DNA of 64,000 nucleotides from Planctomycetes bacterium MalM25 (GTDB taxonomy: Bacteria > Planctomycetota > Planctomycetia > Pirellulales > Lacipirellulaceae), in contig CP036424.1 in NCBI GenBank assembly GCA_007745835.1, positions 2,715,968 to 2,779,967 of the forward strand, given 5' to 3'. Under the pieces are notes generated by a model. The model did not search any database and was not told where the DNA came from. It was given only the letters and a program-made list of their open reading frames with translations. Below, in pieces: positions 1-8,026 of this stretch. The translations under genes and the position numbers were made by a program. The first letter of the stretch is position 1. The number at the start of each line of letters is the position of its first letter.

Positions 1-1283
1 CCCTGAATCACCAGCCAGCCGCCGCCGCCGAGCAGGACCGTGCCGGCGATCGCTTGCAGAGTCAGCACGAACACCAGCTGACGGAAGAAGACGTCGAAGT
101 GGTCCTGGCGGTGCGCGAGGTAACGCGAGGTGAGTTGGCTCGCCCGGTCGTTTGCGAACGCCGCCCCGCCCGAAGACTTGAAGCCGTTCTGACAGCGCGC
201 GATGTCCTCGAACCAGGCCACGAGTCCATACTTCAGCTTCGACTCCTTGATCGCCGCCGGGATGGCGCCGCGGCCCAGCACGATCAGACCGCTGACCACC
301 AGCAGCAAGAGCAGCACATCGAAACCGAGCAGCCACGGGTGGTAGAAGGCGAGCACCGTCATGCCGACGATCGTCGCCAGCACGATGCCGATGCCGTCGG
401 TCAGCAGCTGAGCCGTGACTTTCTGAAGGGTAACAACGTCGAGGAAGCGGTTCACGAGCTCGGGGCCGTACGCCCCGGACCACCCGGACGCTTCGACACG
501 CGGCAAGCGATATGCCAAGTCGCCGGCGACCCGTGCAAACAGCCTCCGTTGGATGATTTCCACGACGAACGTTTGCACGCCCTGCATGACGCCCGCGAAC
601 GCCAAGAAGCCAAAGAGCAAGGCCGCCAGCACCACCACCGGCTGGAGCATCCGCCCAAAGGCGACCGTGTTGACGAGCGCCTCGACCGCGATTGGCGTGG
701 CGAGGCTCAGCAGACCGGCGAAGAAGGCGAAGGTCAGGATGATCCCGATGTCGCTCCACTCGGGGCGCAACAGTCGCAAGAACCGGCGGACCGGCTTGCG
801 CGCAAGCCCCTCTCCCAAAACCGACCCACTCATCTGCGGCCGATCGAGCATGATCCAGGTGCGAGACTCTCCGGCATCGATCCCATCGCTTGCGAGCGAA
901 CGCAGGGTGACTTTCTGGACCCCATCGATCTCGTTGGTCGCGAAGGCGGCCACGCCCCGCTCAGCGCCCACCAGCACCGCGACCCGCTCGCCCGATTGGT
1001 CACAGCCGACCAGTTTCGCCCCGTCCGCGGCGAGCTGGGTCGCCTCGTCGAGCGAGAGTTCGAACAGGCGGCAACGCAGCGAGACACTCTCCAGGGCGCG
1101 ACTCATCCAGTCGGACCAGCGATCCGCGACCTGGCCGGGCCAGGTCGACTCGGCGTCGCGCAACGACTGCTCCGCACGGAGGCGCTCCACCGCGACCCCG
1201 CTCTCATGCCCGAGCCGCACCACCGCCGCCGGCAGGGGCAACGTGGCGATCGAGGAATCGAGATCGGCAGTCGAAGACGACAT
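1..1283 (-). CDS. ABC transporter (exporter type), N-terminal part, runs off left edge
   Basis: The frame is open from an ATG at 1283-1281 to the window edge, about 427 codons. It starts MSSSTADLDSS and has a soluble N-terminal region of about 175 residues. Hydrophobic helices follow (for example AFFAGLLSLATP, VLAALLFGFLAFAGVM, VLLLLLVVSGLIVLG, QLVFVLTLQAIAGTVLL). This order, a soluble N-terminal domain then a six-helix membrane domain, matches type I secretion or bacteriocin-type ABC exporters, whose ATPase domain would lie beyond the edge and is not visible. The start follows a winged-helix gene by 45 bp on the same strand, so the two may be co-transcribed. The substrate is unknown. An ABC exporter is well supported; the subfamily is an inference. 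Confidence 0.7.
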   Translation of the reverse strand, partial: MSSSTADLDSSIATLPLPAAVVRLGHESGVAVERLRAEQSLRDAESTWPGQVADRWSDWMSRALESVSLRCRLFELSLDEATQLAADGAKLVGCDQSGERVAVLVGAERGVAAFATNEIDGVQKVTLRSLASDGIDAGESRTWIMLDRPQMSGSVLGEGLARKPVRRFLRLLRPEWSDIGIILTFAFFAGLLSLATPIAVEALVNTVAFGRMLQPVVVLAALLFGFLAFAGVMQGVQTFVVEIIQRRLFARVAGDLAYRLPRVEASGWSGAYGPELVNRFLDVVTLQKVTAQLLTDGIGIVLATIVGMTVLAFYHPWLLGFDVLLLLLVVSGLIVLGRGAIPAAIKESKLKYGLVAWFEDIARCQNGFKSSGGAAFANDRASQLTSRYLAHRQDHFDVFFRQLVFVLTLQAIAGTVLLGGGGWLVIQ

Positions 1284-1312
1284 GCTCGCACGAGCCTAAA
1301 TGAGAGGGGAAC

Positions 1313-1323
1313 GGGGGGGGGGG
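1313..1323. repeat. 11-nt homopolymeric G tract (C on the coding strand)
   Basis: Eleven consecutive G residues lie in the 45-bp gap between the winged-helix gene and the downstream ABC exporter. On the transcribed minus strand this is a C11 tract, about 30 nt upstream of the exporter ATG. Tracts of this length can change by slipped-strand mispairing, but no variation can be shown from one sequence. Confidence 0.8.
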
Positions 1324-1328
1324 CGGAG

Positions 1329-1715
1329 TCAATTCGCAGGGGCTTCTTTGCAGATCAGTTCCAACAAGGCCTCGATGCTGCAATGCGACTCGACCGGATG
1401 ACGCAGGCGCCGCTGGAGTGTGATCGTGTAGTTGTTTCGCCTGCCAACCCGTTGCTTCTTAAGGTAGCCCGCCCCCTCGAGCTCTTGGACGATCCGCTGG
1501 ACCGCTCTCTCGGTGATGCCGACCCGAGTGGCCACCTCTCGCAGCACCAGCGTTGGTTCTTGGTGCAGAAGCACAAGCACGTGCGTGTGGTTGGTGAAGA
1601 ACGTCCACCGCGACTCGATAGGCGGGCTGATCGGACGCGACAACGCCTCGCCCGATGCCAAATTGGCATCGGGCTTCGCTTCGTCAGTTCCGTCAGTGGC
1701 TTGCGAGCGGGGCAT
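1329..1715 (-). CDS. Winged-helix (MarR/ArsR-like) transcriptional regulator
   Basis: A 128-residue protein with a classical winged helix-turn-helix: the [20 protein letters not shown] segment, then [20 protein letters not shown] (recognition helix around [13 protein letters not shown]), then a wing [16 protein letters not shown]. The N-terminal ~35 residues are low complexity. The last ~25 residues ([12 protein letters not shown]) may form a dimerisation helix. It is upstream of and co-directional with the ABC exporter, so local control of that exporter is plausible. No ligand-binding domain is seen. The family is confident; MarR versus ArsR cannot be separated by eye. Confidence 0.75.
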   Translation of the reverse strand: MPRSQATDGTDEAKPDANLASGEALSRPISPPIESRWTFFTNHTHVLVLLHQEPTLVLREVATRVGITERAVQRIVQELEGAGYLKKQRVGRRNNYTITLQRRLRHPVESHCSIEALLELICKEAPAN

Positions 1716-1765
1716 ATCAGCTTGTTTCGGCGGTATGGCGTCTTACTATTGGCAAATCATAGTAC

Positions 1766-1795
1766 GCGAATTTTATTTCGTGTATTTTAATTCGC
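1766..1795. promoter_or_regulatory. Inverted repeat GCGAATT-N16-AATTCGC, candidate operator
   Basis: The 383-bp gap 1716-2098 between the divergent regulator (minus) and ECF sigma gene (plus) has no recognisable gene. Its one clear structure is a perfect 7-bp inverted repeat, 1766-1772 and 1789-1795, in an AT-rich island that stands out against the GC-rich surroundings. It lies 50-80 bp upstream of the winged-helix gene start, where an autoregulatory operator would be expected. A possible minus-strand -10 (TATGAT) lies just inside. The assignment is an inference. Confidence 0.35.
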
Positions 1796-2098
1796 CATTT
1801 TCTCCCAATGCTTCACCCACCCGACAGAGGGGGAATCGACAGTCCCCGTGGACGCCTCCTGCGCGTCAGGTCATGCGGCGGCTGGCTATTCGAGGCCCTC
1901 CGATGAGATTGTTGAGAAACCGCGACAGCATGGGACGTTGAATGGTGCGAGGGGGAGAGTGCGTCGGCGGATTCGCCTACTCACAACTCCATCGCCTCTC
2001 CTCCCTGAAACCTGCTATCCCTGTTCCTTACTCGCCAATCGCGACCAGCACCGTGCGCCCGGGGTGGTGGCGCGTCGCTGCTGCTGGCCGCTGAAGAC

Positions 2099-2662
2099 AT
2101 GGAAGAGCCTCCCCATATGGACGGACCGGCCGACGACCCCGGGCACGAGTTCGTGCGTCTGTACACGAACGACGTCACCCGCCTGGCGTGCTTCGCTCGG
2201 ACGTTGATGCCCAATAAGTCCGACGCGGACGACGCCCTGCAGGACGCCAGCGTCGTCATGTGGTCGAAGTATTCTAGCTACGAACCGGGAACCAGCTTCT
2301 ACTCCTGGGCGAGCCGCATCCTCTATTTCGAGGTGCTCAACGCGCGTCGCAAGCTGGGCCGGGTCTCCCTGCTTCCCGAGGCCGTGCTGCAGGTGCTGGC
2401 GGAAGAGGCGATCCGCCTCGAGCAAGACGGACGGGCCGACGACCGCCGCGCTGCGTTGCAGAGCTGCGTTGAGAAGCTGCCGGACAGCGATCGTGAACTG
2501 ATCCGTCAGAGATACATCGCCGAGGCGTCGGTCGTGAAGATCGCCGCTGAACAGGACTGTTCGATCCAGAAGATTTACCGAGGCTTGGCTCGCATCCACT
2601 CGGCGTTATCGAGGTGCGTGAACTTGGCAACGTCTGACGGAGGCCCCTATGGAGCCGCTTGA
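2099..2662 (+). CDS. ECF RNA polymerase sigma factor (Planctomycete type)
   Basis: A 187-residue sigma-70-family extracytoplasmic-function factor. Region 2 is visible at residues ~20-85 (FVRLYTNDVTRLACFARTLM, then DADDALQDASVVMWSK and FYSWASRILYFEVLNARRK). Region 4 lies at ~120-170 (LPDSDRELIRQRYIAEASVV, helix-turn-helix KIAAEQDCSIQKIYRGLARI). Sigma regions 1 and 3 are absent, as expected for ECF factors. The next gene, a FecR-like membrane protein, starts 14 nt before this stop, implying translational coupling and a sigma/anti-sigma pair. It probably directs the downstream DUF1559, lipoprotein and sulfatase genes; that target set is inferred from position. Confidence 0.88.
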   Translation: MEEPPHMDGPADDPGHEFVRLYTNDVTRLACFARTLMPNKSDADDALQDASVVMWSKYSSYEPGTSFYSWASRILYFEVLNARRKLGRVSLLPEAVLQVLAEEAIRLEQDGRADDRRAALQSCVEKLPDSDRELIRQRYIAEASVVKIAAEQDCSIQKIYRGLARIHSALSRCVNLATSDGGPYGAA

Positions 2663-4394
2663 CCCAAACGTCGAACGCGAGATCGCGAACCTGGCTGTCG
2701 CCTCCGAGGACCGCGAACTCACGGAAGCGGAGATCGCACGCCTGTCCGAGTTGCTGAGCGGTTCCCGCGAGGCGTGCCGATTCCTCGCCGAGCTCACCTG
2801 GCAACGCCAGGAAACCGCCACGCTCGGATCGAAGCCGTTGCCTCGGCAAGAGCTCCTTGAGCTCGTGGAGCTGGCGATCGAGGCGGAGGGAACGCCCCTC
2901 TGCCCGGTCAGCCCAACCCACAACCCGGCTACCGCGGACGCGGTGAAGACAACGCGTCCAGCTCCGCGGATGGGGGCCTTCCTTGGGGGCGCGTTGGCGG
3001 GCGCGCTGGCGGCTTGTCTCGCCCTCTTGGCCTGGCTCCCGCGCGAAGAAACCGTCGCGTTCCCCGAAGAGACGCTCCCTCCCGCGGCCACCGCCGCGCC
3101 CGCGGCGGTGGTCACCGCGATGACCGCATGCGTGTGGCAGGGCTCCGAGAAGGACGGGTTGCAGGTGGGCGACCCGGTCAAGAGCGGCGGCAAGATCGAA
3201 CTGATCGAAGGGATCGCCGAGGTGCGTCTGAACGGTCCCGCGGATTCGGCCTCCCTGCTGCGTATCGAAGGCCCCGCTTCGGTGGTCTTCGGGGACGGCG
3301 GGGACCCGAGCCTCCGGTACGGCAAGATGATCGTGGACAACACCTACTCCGGCACGCAAACCGAGATCAAGACGTCGATCGGAAAAGTGGTCGTCGAAAG
3401 GAACTCGCTATCGGGGCTGGCCTCCTTCAATGCCAAAGTGACGATCCACGTCTTCAGGGGGGCGGCCAACTTCACGAAGCCGGCCTACGCCGACAGGGAC
3501 CATCGGCTCCACGAGTTCACCGCAGGCGAGTCGGGTTTTGTGCTCTCCAACGCGAAGGGGCACAAGGTCACCATCGGCAAGGCGGACCCGAATCTCTTCG
3601 CCGCGTCGCGCTCAATGGGCTTGGAGGTCTTGAGGGCTCCGGAGCGGTACGTGGAATCGGTCTTAAAGTCCAAGCCCATCGCCTATTGGCGTTTCGAAGA
3701 GCACGAGCAAGGAGTGATCAAGAACGAGGTCTCCGACGATTTCGTCTGCAACGCCACGGGTCTTGTGCGCCTGGTCGGGCCCAAGGCGAACCGCTCGATT
3801 GAGTTCGAGGCGTCGGACCGAACAACCATGCTGCGTGTCAACCAGTCGTTCGACGACGTGATCGACGAAGAGTACTCCCTCGAATGCTGGATGAAGCCCA
3901 GCCACTACCACCGCGGCACCATGCTGGCGATGGTGGACATCGATCAAGACAGTAGCGACCCGGCTCGGCAGGTGAAGCAATCGTTGCTGCTCGAGCTGTA
4001 CTCGATCGACATCTCGCCCACGACGCTCGCCCACCCGGGCCGCGTGAGGTTCCTGCTCCGCACGCCCCCCGCAAGGAATCGTGAGCTGGGGACCAGCTGC
4101 TTCTCCTCCTCGCCGTACCGATTGCGTCGATGGCAACACGTGGTGGCGGCCAAGAAGGGCGCCGAGATGAAGCTTTACGTCAACGGGAATCTCACGGGGA
4201 TCGCCGCGCACCCGGAGTCGCTCCCCAAGGGGCTGACGATGCTGATCGGCCGGCAAGAGCTGGGCGGTTGGAGCCGCGGGTTCGTCGGCCAGCTTGATGA
4301 GATGGCGGTTTACGACCGCGCCCTCACCCGGGAGGAGGCGGAGCGGCACTACGAAGCCATCAAGGTGCGCCACACGCAGCCCGACATGATCTGA
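2649..4394 (+). CDS. FecR-like membrane protein with C-terminal LamG domain
   Basis: A 581-residue protein. Residues 1-~95 are a soluble helical region (EREIANLAVASEDREL, then LLSGSREACRFLAEL) typical of planctomycete anti-sigma N-termini. A membrane segment follows at ~102-125 (GGALAGALAACLALLAWL), then a FecR-like beta domain (~150-310; IELIEGIAEVRLNGPA, GEVxVF-like strand VTIHVFRGAANF) and a concanavalin/LamG lectin-like domain (~335-570; PIAYWRFEEHEQG, EYSLECWMKP, LIGRQELGGWSRGFVGQLDE). The ATG overlaps the sigma-factor stop by 14 nt. It is probably the surface-sensing regulator of the coupled sigma factor, with LamG exposed outside the cell. The sensing role and ligand are inferred. Confidence 0.82.
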   Translation: MEPLDPNVEREIANLAVASEDRELTEAEIARLSELLSGSREACRFLAELTWQRQETATLGSKPLPRQELLELVELAIEAEGTPLCPVSPTHNPATADAVKTTRPAPRMGAFLGGALAGALAACLALLAWLPREETVAFPEETLPPAATAAPAAVVTAMTACVWQGSEKDGLQVGDPVKSGGKIELIEGIAEVRLNGPADSASLLRIEGPASVVFGDGGDPSLRYGKMIVDNTYSGTQTEIKTSIGKVVVERNSLSGLASFNAKVTIHVFRGAANFTKPAYADRDHRLHEFTAGESGFVLSNAKGHKVTIGKADPNLFAASRSMGLEVLRAPERYVESVLKSKPIAYWRFEEHEQGVIKNEVSDDFVCNATGLVRLVGPKANRSIEFEASDRTTMLRVNQSFDDVIDEEYSLECWMKPSHYHRGTMLAMVDIDQDSSDPARQVKQSLLLELYSIDISPTTLAHPGRVRFLLRTPPARNRELGTSCFSSSPYRLRRWQHVVAAKKGAEMKLYVNGNLTGIAAHPESLPKGLTMLIGRQELGGWSRGFVGQLDEMAVYDRALTREEAERHYEAIKVRHTQPDMI

Positions 4395-4492
4395 GCGTCC
4401 CCCGCAGCACGACCCCGAGGGGCCGCGTCCCGCCTCACGACTCTTCAACGCCCGTCAGCGGCGTTCTCTTCTCACGCGTCGAGGATACAGAA

Positions 4493-5578
4493 ATGGTGAT
4501 TAACACGCCCTCTCACGCCTCGGAATCCAGTCGGGCCGGTCGCCGCGCCGCCTTCACTCTGGTCGAGCTGTTAGTAGTGATCGCCATCATCGGCATCCTG
4601 GTCGCCTTGCTGCTGCCCGCCGTCCAGGCGGCGCGGGAGGCGGCCCGCCGCTCGCAATGCCAGAACCAACTGAAGCAGATCGGCCTCGCCTTGCTCATGT
4701 ACGCCGACGCCCACGACGAAACCCTGCCCCGCGGCTGCGAGTGCTTCGGCAACGACAACGGCGGCAAGAATCAGAACCTAGGGACAAATTGGGCGTTGGA
4801 GAGCCTGCCGTTCCTTGAGGAGAACCCACTTTACGACCGGTACGATCACTCTACCTATCTGGCAGGCTCCGCGTCCAACCAAGAGGTTCTGGCGACCCAT
4901 TTGCCGGTCTTCCTCTGCCCGTCGGACGACGCCGGTACGGAACTCGTTACACGACAAGTCCTCCCGAACAAGGGGACACTCCCGCTCGCTCCCGGCTCCT
5001 ATAAAGGGGTCGTCGGGTTGATGACCTTGGGGTCCGACGGCGTGATGCCGGACGAGGAGTCGACCGACGTTGGTGGTGCGGTGCTGTTCGACCGCTGCGA
5101 GGTCAACGCAGGCTCCCAGGCGAGGTACAAGCTGGCACGCCGATTCATCGGGGCGCTGCCCGCCTCCGGGGACGGGCGCAATGCGCCGGCCGAGAGTGAC
5201 GGCACGGCCCACCACTCCACCAAGAACGCGATCGAATTGCGGCAGATCACCGACGGCATGTCGAAGACCTTCTTGGTGGGCGAGTACTTCACCCGCTCGC
5301 TGCAAGACAACTACCGGGTCGCTTGGGCTTCGAGCAGGCGCCACTTCAACAAGGGCGCCATCACCGACGAGGCCGCGGCACGCCTGCCGGACCTCGATCA
5401 GTGCACCGAGCTCATCGACGGCAACCTGTGCGTCCGGTCCTTCTCTAGCGCTCACCCTTCGATCATCCAATTCGTGCTGTGCGACGGATCGGTCAACGCC
5501 GTACAGCTCGACATCGCCAGCAGCGTCTACGTCGCCTACGCGACGATCTCCGGCGAAGAGACCGTGCCGGCGCTGTGA
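4493..5578 (+). CDS. DUF1559 prepilin-like protein
   Basis: A 361-residue type-II-secretion pseudopilin-like protein. The prepilin cleavage site is [19 protein letters not shown] at residues ~20-38, followed by the hallmark [20 protein letters not shown]. The C-terminal DUF1559 domain has ITDGMSKTFLVGEYFTRS and the HPSIIQFVLCDGSVNAV ending. Hundreds of paralogs occur in planctomycete genomes; their function is unknown beyond a presumed cell-surface, pilin-like location. It sits 98 bp after the FecR/LamG gene and 44 bp before a lipoprotein gene, inside an ECF-headed operon ending in a sulfatase. Confidence 0.9.
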   Translation: MVINTPSHASESSRAGRRAAFTLVELLVVIAIIGILVALLLPAVQAAREAARRSQCQNQLKQIGLALLMYADAHDETLPRGCECFGNDNGGKNQNLGTNWALESLPFLEENPLYDRYDHSTYLAGSASNQEVLATHLPVFLCPSDDAGTELVTRQVLPNKGTLPLAPGSYKGVVGLMTLGSDGVMPDEESTDVGGAVLFDRCEVNAGSQARYKLARRFIGALPASGDGRNAPAESDGTAHHSTKNAIELRQITDGMSKTFLVGEYFTRSLQDNYRVAWASSRRHFNKGAITDEAAARLPDLDQCTELIDGNLCVRSFSSAHPSIIQFVLCDGSVNAVQLDIASSVYVAYATISGEETVPAL

Positions 5579-5622
5579 TCACTCCAGCCGACTCCCCACC
5601 TCCCCTTGATGCCGGGCGAACG

Positions 5623-6072
5623 ATGTCCCACCGACTCTTTGCACGCAGACTGCCGGTAATCGGTCTGATCGGGTTGACGTGCATCTGCCTGGGGTGCCAA
5701 CGCAGCCCCTTCGAGTTCGCGCCCGCGGCCGGTGTGGTGACCCTGGACGGGGAGCCGCTGGCCAACGCACGCGTGACCCTGGGCCCGCAGCGTCAGGGCG
5801 ACAGCCTGGTGGCGGGACCCGATTCCTCGGGGGTGACGGACGCCGAAGGCCGTTTCATCCTGACCGCCCTGAGCGGAGAAACCGGCGCGGTCGTGGGCAG
5901 CCACAAGGTCCGCATCAGCACGTTGAGAACCGAGTTCCGCGAGGGCTCCGAGGCGGCCGTGATGACATCCCCGGAACGGGTCCCCAGGAAGTACCGCAGC
6001 CGCGAGCGTTTCACCGCGACCGTCCCATCGGGCGGGCGTGAAGACTTACTCTTCGAGTTGACCAGCGATTGA
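5623..6072 (+). CDS. Small lipoprotein with carboxypeptidase-regulatory-like (Ig-like) domain
   Basis: A 149-residue protein starting at the ATG MSHRLFARRL. An upstream extension is only the reading frame inside the DUF1559 gene. The leader ends ...GLTCICLGC with a lipoprotein-type cysteine, although position -3 is Cys instead of the usual Leu. The mature part is one beta-sandwich: GVVTLDGEPLANARVTLGP, SGVTDAEGRFILTAL, GSHKVRIST, ending VPSGGREDLLFELTSD. The protein at 60602-61084 is clearly the same family (FEFA start, VTLDGxP, GVTDAEGR, VPSGG ending). In both loci it sits between a DUF1559 gene and a sulfatase. Its biochemical role is unknown. Confidence 0.85.
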   Translation: MSHRLFARRLPVIGLIGLTCICLGCQRSPFEFAPAAGVVTLDGEPLANARVTLGPQRQGDSLVAGPDSSGVTDAEGRFILTALSGETGAVVGSHKVRISTLRTEFREGSEAAVMTSPERVPRKYRSRERFTATVPSGGREDLLFELTSD

Positions 6073-6083
6073 GAGCCACTTCC

Positions 6084-7820
6084 ATGCCCCACCGCCTCGA
6101 TTTCACACCGCGAGCTTCACTCGCTCTCTTGCTCATTGCCTTCGCCGGGGTGGTGGTGGCAGAAGCGGCCGACAAGCCCAACGTGATCTTCATCCTGGCC
6201 GACGACATCAGCGCGAATGAGTTCCCGCTGCACGGCGTCGCCGAGGGGGGGCCCGGCAATCAAGTCTCGGCGACCGGCTCCGCCCGGACGCCGAACCTCG
6301 ACCGCCTCGCTTCCGAGGGGGCGTGGGTGAAGACCGCGTGGTCGACGCCCCTCTGCGGACCGACCCGCGCGATGACGATGACCGGCCGCTACGCCCACCG
6401 GCACGGCTGGTACCACAACAGCATGAAGGCGGACGGCCGGTTCTACCACACGTCGGTCGACTCCAACGGGGATCGGCAGATCATCGGCGACGTCGCGAGG
6501 CGGGCCGGCTACGCGACCGTCTGGGCCGGCAAGACCCAGATGCCCGACCTCGATCAATACGGTTTCGACGAGGGGCTCTTCTACAGCGGCTACAACGAAC
6601 GCATCAACGGCCAGACCAACCCGTTCAGCGATTTCCAAGGCCGGGTCCCCTACAACCAAGCCTCTTGGAACTGGAAACCGAAGCTGAAGCGGATGAACCA
6701 CCCGGACGACTCGGGCACCTTCGCATGGGCCCCCGCCAACCTGAACGGCGAGATGGAGTACGGGCAAGACAAGTACGTGGAGACCCTCTTCGATTTCATC
6801 AACCGACATACCGACGACCCGACCACCCCGGCCGACGACGGCGAAGCGACCAAGCCCTTCTTCGCTTACTACACGCCCAACCTCGGGCACGACGCGATCG
6901 ACTTCCTGCACGCCACACAGGACGGCGCCGGCGACTACCGCTGCGCCGGCTGCCCCCAGCCCGCCTGGCCCGGCACGCCCGAGCTGACGCTCGACGAGCA
7001 GTCGGGGCGTTGGAGCCGCGTCGTCGATACGTACCAGCAACAGTCGAATCCCGGCGACCCGGTCGCGAGCGTGACCGAGGACCACATCGAACGGCACGTC
7101 GAGTATCTCGACTACCAAGTCCAGCAGATCACCGACGAGCTGGACCGCCTCGGCATCGCGGACAACACCGTGCTGATCTTCACCTCCGACAACGGCTCGT
7201 GGGGCTACGGCAAGGGGAACGTCACCAAGCAACGCGGCCTGCACGTCCCGTTCATCGTCCACGCCCCCGGCCAGCTCGCCGTGCAAGGCGAGCAGGACAT
7301 CCTCGTCGACTTGAGCGACTTCTGGCCGACCCTCGCCGAAATCGTCGGCTACGAGCCGCCGGTTGATTACGAAGTCGATGGCCAGAGCGTTTGGGACTAT
7401 TTGACCGGCGAGACGAGCGAGCACCGCGATTGGATCTCCTCCTACTACCGAGAGGATCAGATGATCCGCGGTAAGAACGTCATGCGGGACGGCCACGGAG
7501 ACTGGTACGACACCCGCGGCGCTACGGACGGTGACTCGTTCGTGCTGCTCACGGCGAACTCGGACCCCACGCTACTCGCCGAGAAGCGGATGCTCGAGAT
7601 CGCCCTCGAGGGGCTTCCGAGCCTTGAGGAGTCGCAGTACGCCGACGCCTTCCCGTCGACCGCCACGATCGAGCTGAGCCCCGCGGCCAACCTGACGGTC
7701 CCCGAGCCCTCCACGGCGAGCCTCGTGGCGATCGCGACGGCGTTCCTGGGAGGTCGTCGCGGTTTCGCATTGCGGGCCTGGCGAGGGCCCCGCGCACCAC
7801 GGCGGGGAGGCTCCTTGTGA
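6084..7820 (+). CDS. Secreted sulfatase with PEP-CTERM sorting signal
   Basis: A 578-residue sulfatase. The ATG at 6084 begins MPHRLDFTPR; a TTG at 6069 overlaps the preceding stop and is less likely. A signal peptide (SLALLLIAFAGVVVAEAA) is followed by the metal-binding KPNVIFILADDIS. The formylglycine motif C-G-P-T-R has its cysteine at residue 91 (LCGPTRAMTMTGRYAHRHG). Further conserved elements are WAGKTQMP and LIFTSDNGSWGYGKGN. The C-terminus TVPEPSTASLVAIATAFLGG plus a basic tail is a PEP-CTERM exosortase signal, so the enzyme is probably secreted and processed at the cell surface. It hydrolyses sulfate esters; the substrate is unknown. It is the last gene of the ECF-headed module. Confidence 0.92.
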   Translation: MPHRLDFTPRASLALLLIAFAGVVVAEAADKPNVIFILADDISANEFPLHGVAEGGPGNQVSATGSARTPNLDRLASEGAWVKTAWSTPLCGPTRAMTMTGRYAHRHGWYHNSMKADGRFYHTSVDSNGDRQIIGDVARRAGYATVWAGKTQMPDLDQYGFDEGLFYSGYNERINGQTNPFSDFQGRVPYNQASWNWKPKLKRMNHPDDSGTFAWAPANLNGEMEYGQDKYVETLFDFINRHTDDPTTPADDGEATKPFFAYYTPNLGHDAIDFLHATQDGAGDYRCAGCPQPAWPGTPELTLDEQSGRWSRVVDTYQQQSNPGDPVASVTEDHIERHVEYLDYQVQQITDELDRLGIADNTVLIFTSDNGSWGYGKGNVTKQRGLHVPFIVHAPGQLAVQGEQDILVDLSDFWPTLAEIVGYEPPVDYEVDGQSVWDYLTGETSEHRDWISSYYREDQMIRGKNVMRDGHGDWYDTRGATDGDSFVLLTANSDPTLLAEKRMLEIALEGLPSLEESQYADAFPSTATIELSPAANLTVPEPSTASLVAIATAFLGGRRGFALRAWRGPRAPRRGGSL

Positions 7821-8026
7821 GATGACCCCCATCGCAGCCAAGTCACACCCCGCCAACGCTGCAGACCGGTTGTAGCGGATACTCCGCCGCGATTCGGCGA
7901 GATCCACGATTCTGCGGGGCAGGGCGGGGGGAGCCGACGCGCGAGGGCTGGGAGATTCTATCTCTCAGCAGCGGCGGACGGCCCGGCGGACCCCGGGCGC
8001 CGTCGCCCCACCCCGCCCAGGCACCC

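Noticed and set aside
54-1790. Plus-strand 578-codon open frame
   Set aside because: It is antisense to the ABC exporter and winged-helix genes. Its residues are Arg/His/Asp-rich and low in hydrophobics, while the minus strand gives a coherent membrane protein and HTH.
6117-7496. Minus-strand 459-codon frame inside the sulfatase
   Set aside because: A valine/aspartate/arginine-rich shadow caused by GC-rich third positions; the plus strand carries all sulfatase motifs.
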